A DNA stretch of 64,000 bases from Fistulifera solaris (lineage: Eukaryota; Bacillariophyta; Bacillariophyceae; Naviculales; Stauroneidaceae), in assembly GCA_030295235.1 (NCBI GenBank), contig AP026136.1, positions 992,001 to 1,056,000 of the forward strand, written 5' to 3'. The position numbers were made by a program, and so were the translations under genes. Numbering within the stretch: position 1 is the stretch's first letter; every line of letters starts with the position of its first letter. Below are positions 56,796 to 64,000 of the stretch, in pieces. The notes under the pieces are model-generated. The model had not been told where the DNA came from. It did no database searches and saw only the letters and a program-made list of their open reading frames with translations.

Positions 56796-57689
56796 ATGAT
56801 TCACAAAAGATTCATTCTCGTCCTCCGATTGGTGATTTTGGTGCTATCGTCAGTGCGATGGTGCGCCGCTTCCTCCAACTTATGGAAATTACCGCCGGAA
56901 ACAATGGCCTGTGTGACGGGAGGCACCAAGGGAATTGGTAGAGCGATTGTAGAAGAGCTGGCTGGGACACACGGAATACAAGTCTTCACCTGTGCCCGCA
57001 ATGATAAGGAGCTCTACCTTTGTTTAAAGGAATGGCGACAAGAAGGAATGATCTGCGACGGAATAGTGGCCGACGTAGCGACAAAGAAAGGTAGAGAAAC
57101 TTTTATCAAGGGACTGAAACGGTGGTTGAACGGTAGAGCGTTGGATATTCTGATTAACAACGTCGGCACCAACATTCGCAAGCCGTCGGTCGAATACACG
57201 GAAGACGATTACAACTTTATATGGAACACGAATCACAAGTCCATGTATGCTCTCACTTGTGCTTGTCACGAATTGTTGAAACGCCCCAATGCCCGTGGGG
57301 CATTGTCTTGTAGCAGTATTGTGCACATTGGAAGCGTTGCTGGTGTCACCTGTATGAAAAGTGGAACACTTTATGCAGCCACCAAGGCCGCCATGAACCA
57401 ATTAACGGGAAACTGGGCCTGTGAATGGGGTCTGGACGGAATTCGCGTGAACTGTGTGGCACCTTGGTATATCAACACCGAATTGGCACAGCAGGTTCTG
57501 AAAGATCCTGCTTATCGAAGGACGGTGATAGAGCGAACACCTTTGGGCCGCGTCGGAGAACCAGAAGAAGTGGCGGCACTTGTGGCTTTCCTTTGTATGC
57601 CCGCGGCAGGTTACATCACAGGACAAGTAATATCGGTGGATGGTGGCTTTACACGCAATGGATACTATGATAGCTTTTACCGATCTTAG
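56796..57689 (+). CDS. Tropinone-reductase-like short-chain dehydrogenase
   Basis: Classical [22 protein letters not shown] (nucleotide-binding TGxxxGIG), [15 protein letters not shown] (NNxG), [20 protein letters not shown] followed by AATKAAMN (Ser and YxxxK catalytic residues), [15 protein letters not shown] and [12 protein letters not shown]. The NVGTN and YAATKAAM context is that of plant tropinone reductase-like enzymes; the substrate is unknown. ATG 56796 gives a signal-peptide-like start ([19 protein letters not shown]), so it may be an ER or plastid protein. The upstream in-frame ATG at 56763 is less likely. Intact, 297 aa. Confidence 0.9.
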   Translation: MIHKRFILVLRLVILVLSSVRWCAASSNLWKLPPETMACVTGGTKGIGRAIVEELAGTHGIQVFTCARNDKELYLCLKEWRQEGMICDGIVADVATKKGRETFIKGLKRWLNGRALDILINNVGTNIRKPSVEYTEDDYNFIWNTNHKSMYALTCACHELLKRPNARGALSCSSIVHIGSVAGVTCMKSGTLYAATKAAMNQLTGNWACEWGLDGIRVNCVAPWYINTELAQQVLKDPAYRRTVIERTPLGRVGEPEEVAALVAFLCMPAAGYITGQVISVDGGFTRNGYYDSFYRS

Positions 57690-57751
57690 TGTGTCGGTAC
57701 TTTAACCCATTTCTTCTCTCCAGCTGCAAATCTGTTTGCCGAAAATTAATA

Positions 57752-58350
57752 TCAAAGACGCCTCCTACCGACAAGATATCCTACCGCAAAGCTAGTGACT
57801 AGAGCAAGTAAGATAGTAAATGCACCAGCGACGGGTAATCCTACTGGCACGACGATATCTTTCGTGTGAGGGCTCAATGGTTCGGAGACTTTGTAGTGTA
57901 GAAATCGCCCTCCCTGGCTACCCGTCCACGATGCTTCAACAATCTTTCGATACGGTTTATAGAACCATGCATGAAAGGGCCCGTCCCACCACTCCGCCAG
58001 TATAGTATCTTCGAGAAAATGAAACACGTGCGGAACAAATGGAGGGATGCGAATATACTGGTTTTCCCTATAAACTTGTTTCTTTGTTGAGCCATCTTTT
58101 CCAGATGCCAGACTTCCACTGCACCTGAAAAGACAAAATCGTGTTGGTAGTCTCTATGGATATCACCTGACCGCATGACGCCGGATTTCGTGTGTAGGAG
58201 GTTCAGGCGTCGGCCTCCGATTTTAAAGTTATGAATTTCACCGCGTTCGTCTATATAGACAGAGGGTGTCGCCACCGCCGCATTCACACGAGCAGGAGCT
58301 TCTTGCACTTCATTTAAGTGCAGTATGTTCTTACTTCCTACCCAGTCCAT
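57752..58350 (-). CDS. Tail-anchored cupin-domain protein
   Basis: From ATG 58350 the frame gives an RmlC-type cupin: SGDIHRDYQHDFVFSGAVEVW (HxxxD/H-like metal site region) and, after a frame change at 58079-58081 (one A missing on the coding strand), YIRIPPFVPHVFHFLEDTIL and AEWWDGPFHAWFYKPYR. The C-terminus is one hydrophobic helix (VGLPVAGAFTILLALVTSFAVGYLVG) followed by RRRL, so the protein looks tail-anchored to the ER or another membrane. No specific enzyme activity is evident; it could be a sugar epimerase-like or sensor cupin. About 199 aa. Confidence 0.72.
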
Positions 58351-58504
58351 TGCAAGGAATGTTCTCTCTCAATTATTTAACGCTTTGAGAAAAACAAGAC
58401 TGCTTATTAGAAAGCCACATCCGGGTGCTCCCTACATCGATAAATTTCTTACGGGGCCACCGTGTTTTCACGTAGGATTCAGAGGCTTAGCATCTTTCTT
58501 CTTT

Positions 58505-58705
58505 TCGTTGTTATGATCTCGCAAAGACGTCTTCTGTCGTTATCCAACAAGCACGAACAATGTTGGTAAATGCGAAAAAAATACAAACGAGCCAAATTGA
58601 CACAAGGAACGGTCTGCTCAAATTTCTCATTAATATCCGGGTACCCATTTTGTCGATTAACTCCCCTACGGGGCCTACGTATATCTCACGTAGAATTTCT
58701 ATGCG
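58505..58705 (+). repeat. Dispersed repeat, copy 2
   Basis: Shares blocks with 9102-9367 (ACGAACAATGTT, AATTGACACAAGGAACGGTC, ATATCCGGGT, GGGGCCTAC, ACGTAGAA) in permuted order. See copy 1. Confidence 0.5.
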
Positions 58706-58815
58706 TTTTACTTTCGCTTTTTCGATGATCTGAGTTCAAATAGTATACTTCAATAGCATGAAAAATACATCCTGGTGAAAGCTATGTTGACAGTCGTGGT
58801 AAACGAATCCGTGAA

Positions 58816-59013
58816 GTGGGGAGGGCGAAATGCATAGTTTATTATCCGGGTGAGCAAGTCGAAAGTGTAATGACTTTTAACGCTAATGGAGGAACGCCCG
58901 AGGATTTTGTTCGTGAAAGATTGGTCGGGTTGATCGATCCAAAGGATCGATGGTCATCGAAACGCAACGCATTCGCTGCAGGGTCAAACCTTATGATTAA
59001 AACAGAACTTTAA
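58816..59013 (+). pseudogene. Possible gene fragment upstream of alpha-SNAP
   Basis: A 65-codon open stretch reading YYPGEQVESVMTFNANGG and GLIDPKDRWSSKRNAFAAGS. It looks like real protein but is too short for a whole gene, and nothing similar is recognised. It may be a relic or an exon. The rest of 58351-59138 holds no gene. Confidence 0.3.
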
Positions 59014-59138
59014 GACAGTACATTGGTTAAGAAACAAAATATTAGCTGAAGATTCCTTTAAGATTCTGGCTCATTAGTATTAAGCCAGTAGAGTTTGCTT
59101 GCATTACATCGAGTCGTCAGGTTTAAATAAATTCAACA

Positions 59139-60159
59139 ATGTCTGCTTTGGCAAAAAGTCAAAAGGCCAAGGCGGAAACCTTTGTGCAGCAAGCCGAAGC
59201 CACCTTGAACAAGAAAAGCTGGTTCAGCAGCAGTAAGGAGCGCAACCAAGAAGATGCTGCGGAGACGTACTTACAGGCGGCAAATGCCTACAAAGTTGGA
59301 GGCTGGCAACATGAAGCCGGAGACATTTATTGCAAAGCGGGGGAGATTTATCGAGATATGTTGAAAAATCCGAACGAAGCTGCCAAGGCTTACAGCAACG
59401 CAGGTGAGTACATGACCGGATTTTCATTCAATTATCTTATTTTCTTCGGCGTGGTTGTGTCTCTAATCATTGCGTATTAAAGGGTCTTGCTACAAAAAGA
59501 GCCACCCGGCTGATGCTGTCTCTGCGTATCAGTCGTCGATATCCCTTCTCACGGATGCTGGTAGGTTGTCGCAAGCTGCCAAACTGTGCAAAGAATGTGC
59601 GGAACTGTACGAATCGGAAGAAGTTGGAGGGGACGCGAACAAGTCATCGGTAGTTTACGCGATCGACATGTACGAACAAGCCGCCGAACTATTCACCTTG
59701 GAAGATGCGAAAAGCTCCGTCAATCAATGCAACGCTAAAATCGCCGAGCTGTGCAGTGCCGCTTTGGATCCCCCCGATTTGTTGCGAGCATCCCAGTTAT
59801 ACGAAGACTTGGGTCGCAACTGTTTGGATTCCAATCTGCTCAAGTTCAATGCGAAAGGATACTTTCTGCAGGCGGTTTTGTGTCATCTTGCGAATAATGA
59901 TGCCGTTGGCGGTCGTGAAGCTCTGTCTCGTTTTGAAGGATTAGACTACACCTTTTCCGACTCGCGTGAAGGAAAGTTTGCCACGCAGTTGGTGGATTGT
60001 GTCGAAGGTATGGATGCCGAAACGCTCGCGACAGCCTGTTTTGAATATGATCGCATATCCAAACTAGATCCATGGAAAACTTCGATGCTTGTTAAAGTCA
60101 AGCGTAGCATTGAAGGTGATGATGGAGGCAATGACGACGATGATTTTGACTTGACTTAA
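59139..60159 (+). CDS. Alpha-SNAP (soluble NSF attachment protein)
   Basis: Adaptor that brings NSF to SNARE complexes for disassembly. Exon 1 (59139-59403) carries KAETFVQQAEATLNKKSWF, AAETYLQAANAYKVGGWQHE, AGDIYCKAGEIYRD and NPNEAAKAYSNA. A 79-bp GT-AG intron (59404-59482) splices to GSCYKKSHPADAVSAYQSSI. Helical TPR-like repeats continue (AKLCKECAELYE, AIDMYEQAAELFTLEDAKSS), then RFEGLDYTFSDSREGKF and the acidic end DDDDFDLT. The C-terminal hydrophobic/acidic tail is where SNAP stimulates NSF. ORF intact with about 313 aa. The partner SNARE type is encoded at 18794-19775. Confidence 0.95.
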
Positions 60160-60402
60160 ATAACCGGCGTTTGCGATTCTTTCTATATAATGAACATTAA
60201 TTAATATCCATGTGAAAAAAGCTTTTATCGTCTGCGACGACGGAACGGAGGCAAAGTTCCTTACAATTCAGGACCCGTGAAAGACGTCAATTATGGTCAA
60301 ACCAGCTTGCCCAACTAAATGACGACATGGTAATTCCACGCAAACAATTTCGAGTCCTGAAACGCCAATCAGCGTTGACTACATATGATGAAAACGTTTA
60401 CT

Positions 60403-62121
60403 TTACTTTTTTGCCCGATAGAAATTGAGATACGACATGTGCCAGTCTCCTCCGCCCTTTAGTTTCAAGACATCCTCGGTCTTACACGGACTCACTTCAT
60501 CGTCATCGTACACATACCAATCTTCATTGTCTACGTCCGTATCGGCAATCTTCTCAACCTTCCCGCCGCTTGATTTGTTGTCGGCTTTAACCCAAGCCAT
60601 GTAATGACCTCCGTCTGCATCGCGCCCCTTGTGTGTAACAACGGCGAAAAGCTCGTAGATGCCCTGAAAGTTATCAGGCAAACCAGGACCCACAGGGGCC
60701 AAAGATTCTTCCATACTCATAGCCAAAGCAGACTTGAGCTCGTCATCCATTTCAACCTCTTCTCCTTTGGTTTTCTCTTCCACTTCCATTGCGTCGGCAT
60801 CATTATTTACTAACTGGCCCTTTAACTTTCGGTTGATTCTATCTTCTTCCTCCACCAACGCTTTGTCGCGAGAGACTTTCAGAATCTTTTGAATTTCTTC
60901 CGTGCAGAAATCGTAAACATCCAAGGTGGAAGAGAAAGCCACCGGCTTCATGATTTTGCATTTGACTTGGAAAAGGAATGTTAGCAAGACTATATCCATC
61001 GATGCATTCAACAATACTTGTTTCTACGTACCACCAGCATGGTCTTGAGAATCAGGCGTCGCCTTCCAATAAAAGCGACCAAATTGCACAGCAATTACGC
61101 GCGGAAGACGAGCAATGCGCTGGCGCCGTGTCCACATAGCGTTACGGCCCAGAACATCCGAGTGCTTTTCGATCTTTCCTTCGAGCGCCAATTGAATACC
61201 TTCCGCGATGTGTGATACATTCAAATTTGACTGCATGTCGCTTCCACCTTGGATGTTACATACCAGCTTACGGTGCAAATCGTAAGAAATGACGGGTGGC
61301 TCGGCGTCAGAGGTAGGAAGCTCGTCGCATGTGAGTGTTTCCTTCATTTTCAAGCCAAACAAGGCATCGATCAAGTTATCTGCACCAGATAGCTCGGATT
61401 CTGTTACTCCATTTTCAAATCCTGCTTTGATGATTTCTGGTTTGTTCAACACGGACGACGCGGTTGTCAATACTCCCGAGAAGAATTCTTCGGCATCTTG
61501 TTGCATCGGCTGACCCTGGGGACCTCGTTGCGCAAACTGAGGGAAGACGACACGCGTAGCTTGCAACAACGAGGCAGGATGAACAGCTGTAGCTTGTGAA
61601 TCCAACCGTTGCAGAGTTTCTCGCAACGACGTAACCATCAGCGCACTCTGTGCCTGACTAGGATTCGAGCCGAGCGACGAGTTCACCTGAAATTGTTGCA
61701 ACGATCGTCGAAGCGGGGAAACAGCACGCAAGCATTGTACGACGGAGTTCAGGTAGCACGTATTTCCCAAATTAACTAGACCAGAGGGATCTTCAACGGC
61801 TGCAGCTTGTTCTGGGGGAAGATCCTCAAGAAACACTGTTTTGTTGGAGGGGGCAACCACTTGCGTAGCACTCCCCATCAACAAAACTTGAATCGGAGGT
61901 TTCAGGCTTTTCCAGTCGACGCTTCCCAAATCAAAATCATCCTTAAGTACACCTTTCCAAAGACCCTTGGTTTTAGCCATCAACTTGACGCGCTCAGCAG
62001 GGACGCCGGTAAGGTCCTGAAGCTCCTGTTTCCAATGCTTTACGCCAGCGGCTGGGGCACCGCTGTACTCCAAAGTTTCCTTGCCCCATTTGATTTCCAG
62101 CGTTACATTATCCGCAGGCAT
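60403..62121 (-). CDS. USP14: Ubiquitin-specific protease 14 (USP14/Ubp6)
   Basis: Proteasome-bound deubiquitinase. Exon 1 (62121-61032) opens with a ubiquitin-like domain (TLEIKWGKETLEYSGAPAAG to IQVLLMG) that docks on the proteasome. The catalytic Cys is in GLVNLGNTCYLNSVVQCL, with QQDAEEFF following. A 66-bp GT-AG intron (60966-61031) joins HAGG to VKCKIMKPV. Exon 2 gives the His box DGGHYMAWVK, an acidic insert (NNDADAMEVEEKTKGEEVEM) and WYVYDDDEVSP. Intact, about 550 aa; length and order match animal and plant USP14. Confidence 0.95.
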
Positions 62122-64000
62122 TCTTCAAAACGATTACTCACGAATGAATAGTTGTGTAGTGTTTCTTTATATAATCCGTAATCCGTTCCAATTCGTAAGT
62201 ACAAGTATAGGTCGATTGTCGTCGCAGTCGCAACAGTCGCAATAACGGCCTGCTCGGAAACTCATCGATGTGCTGAGAAAACGGGACTCATATTCATCAT
62301 TTCAGTTAGACACGAGCAGCCCACTTTTTGTATCATTGTATTCATTCAAAATATCTGAAAGAGAAATCAGCTAGTCCACCCCCATCGCTAAAAAGTCAAA
62401 AACACCGATACGATTGATTCAATTGAATGAAAGACGCTGTTTCTAGAGAGACTAGCATTCAATTCAGAATTTTACTTCTAACTGTGTTCCATGGCATGGA
62501 AAATCAATACATCGACACCAAACAGGACTCGATTCGGACACGAGTAAACCATTACGGAGTATTTCGAAAGAAATTCTCATGCGTGTTCCTGGCAGTCCAA
62601 CAAATACTTTGCGGCTCGAAGACGAATGATCAAGTGGATGTAAGTCGCCATCTTGCAAATCTTTTTCATGTTTGAATTTATCTCATGAAATCTCCGTTAT
62701 TGTTTTCTACTGAAGTACAGAACCATGTTTTTGAAAAAAGAACTTCAAGTGCCAGACTTGTCAAATAACACTTACGTAGTAATTCATTTCCATATTTGCC
62801 AGGCATATCGATGCGTCAATGTATAAAAACGCACCATGCTTTGAAGTATATGCCGACGACCGCACCGTTGAAAGCCGAATCCGCTCGATGCAAGTATCTT
62901 TCTTAAAAAGATAATCTATTATGCTTCATCAAGTTTACTTTTTAATAAAATCCTCTAATCAAACCATCATTTGTCATGTAGAATTATACTGGGTCTGATC
63001 ATAACTACCCAAAAAATCAGAGGAAAGCTCTAGTGTCCTTTTCGTTCCGCAAGTTGGCACGTACTTGATTGGATTCAATCCATCGTCGCGGTAAATTTTG
63101 CAGCAGCGTGTGGTTAACGATGGGACGGCGTGATTTTTTGAAATGATGGTGGGTAGGGGGTTTTAACTGGGGTTTGTTTAGGGGCCTGTTCCAATTGCTG
63201 GGCTGGGTATCAAAGTGGAATACTCTTCGACACAGCTCTTCGCCATGGTTGACTAGGTCAACCAATCTTCTCGCGGAGTCCTGCCTAGCTTAGAAATGTC
63301 ATCACAGGTGATATTGATTTCTTATTTGAGTTAGTCAAATAAGGACAGTACATATATAGAGATTCTATAAAAGTACAGTCATGCCTTTATAATTAAAGTG
63401 TTGCCAACGTCGAAGGGACGAGTCTTCAACCAATCAAGCGCAGCACGTAAATTATGTAAAATTATGTCTATTATCCTACAAATTGGTGTGCACTTCAAAT
63501 GCTTGGTTGCGCGTCTACGTAACAAACAATTTTTTAACGGGCGATGCAAGACAACTGGATTTTGGCAACCTTAGTCCTAAGTCCTAAGCATGACTTAGTA
63601 GATGCAGCCCCATGGCTCAAATCTAGCATCTAGCGGCTACCAATAACCACTTATCCATTGACCGGCTGATCAGCTTCATTAGTTCGACATCGACTATCAG
63701 CACCTTTGAATTCCTCTCTTCTTATCCGTCAGGTTGATCTTGAATTCACGCTGCTGTTAAAGCAAATCATTTAAATCCTTCCTTCCGATGAGTGGCGGCG
63801 AGTGGCAAGTACAGGGTAGGTTCCATGAAATGCCCATAGCTCTAGCTTGAGAGATGATTGTGCAAATTATGAACATTGTGGTATGGTAATGGCAGTGAAG
63901 CTAGATAAATTTCTATAATCCAGATTTGCAATAATTTCCTAAAACATCTGACAATCTATGAACAAACCATTTCTCATGTTTATTATCTACGCTTCCAATT
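62122..64000. other. Gene-poor tail of the window
   Basis: About 1.9 kb without a supported gene. Short open stretches (62427-62675 plus, 63017-63265 minus) have no recognisable homology. A hairpin CTTATTTGA-GTTAG-TCAAATAAG lies at 63321-63343, and a block at 63464-63490 resembles 78-105 near the window start. Confidence 0.5.

Noticed and set aside
6551-58350. Widespread programmed ribosomal frameshifting
   Set aside because: The shift sites share only being short A/T (or C) runs, go in both directions, and lack a common slippery heptamer plus structure. Assembly error is simpler.
63321-63343. Hairpin CTTATTTGA-GTTAG-TCAAATAAG as a transcription terminator
   Set aside because: Bacterial-type terminators do not apply here, and no gene ends nearby.
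1-64000. rRNA, tRNA, CRISPR array or bacterial operon
   Set aside because: None of the conserved sequences seen; introns and diatom-type targeting signals argue for nuclear eukaryotic DNA.

Overview
The window reads as nuclear DNA of a diatom-like stramenopile. Genes are compact, lie on both strands and carry few, short (49-144 bp) GT-AG introns. Recognisable products include a PGR5-like PGRL1 with a diatom-type ATAF plastid-targeting junction, alpha-SNAP, a syntaxin-6-type SNARE, USP14, EXO1, N-acetylglucosaminyltransferase I, CLN3, a ZIP transporter, cyclins and helicase-associated-domain proteins. A pennate diatom is the best guess; the species is not proven. No rRNA, tRNA, CRISPR or prokaryotic operon structure was seen.

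Layout. 1-6206: palindromic spacer, then a 5.86-kb Mutator-like DNA transposon (349-6206) with 130-bp identical terminal inverted repeats and a 9-bp target duplication. It holds a MULE transposase with a SWIM finger, a CCHC-knuckle ORF, a repeat-rich disordered region and a Ulp1/C48 protease. 6.5-21 kb: a membrane cyclophilin-like protein, three dispersed copies of a DHHC-family acyltransferase in which the motif reads DHTC, a helicase-associated/Tudor-like protein, a GTPBP1-type GTPase, PGRL1 and a SNARE. 21-32 kb: a HAD phosphatase, a Pol-iota-like translesion polymerase, a secreted metallophosphatase, a Golgi-type glycosyltransferase, CLN3 and a WW-plus-cyclin protein. 32-46 kb: a DUF1769 protein, an RsuA-type pseudouridine synthase, an S1-NKAP fusion, EXO1, an RCHY1-type ubiquitin ligase, a TPR-like protein and a PDE12-type phosphodiesterase. 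46-64 kb: a small unknown, an FKBP-MsrA fusion, a membrane protein of unknown function, GnTI, ZIP, a cyclin, an SDR, a tail-anchored cupin, alpha-SNAP, USP14 and a gene-poor tail.

The genes do not form one pathway. Themes recur: secretory/Golgi function (GnTI, other glycosyltransferase, SNARE, alpha-SNAP, acyltransferases), DNA repair (Pol iota-like, EXO1), ubiquitin (USP14, RCHY1, transposon Ulp1) and the cell cycle (two cyclins). About half of the otherwise well-conserved genes are broken by a 1-base frame change, mostly a missing A or T in a homopolymer run. This looks like a systematic sequence-quality problem rather than true decay, so many genes are given here as single spans with the shift noted. 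The most interesting biology is the young Ulp1-carrying MULE, the triplicated DHTC acyltransferases and several uncommon domain fusions.
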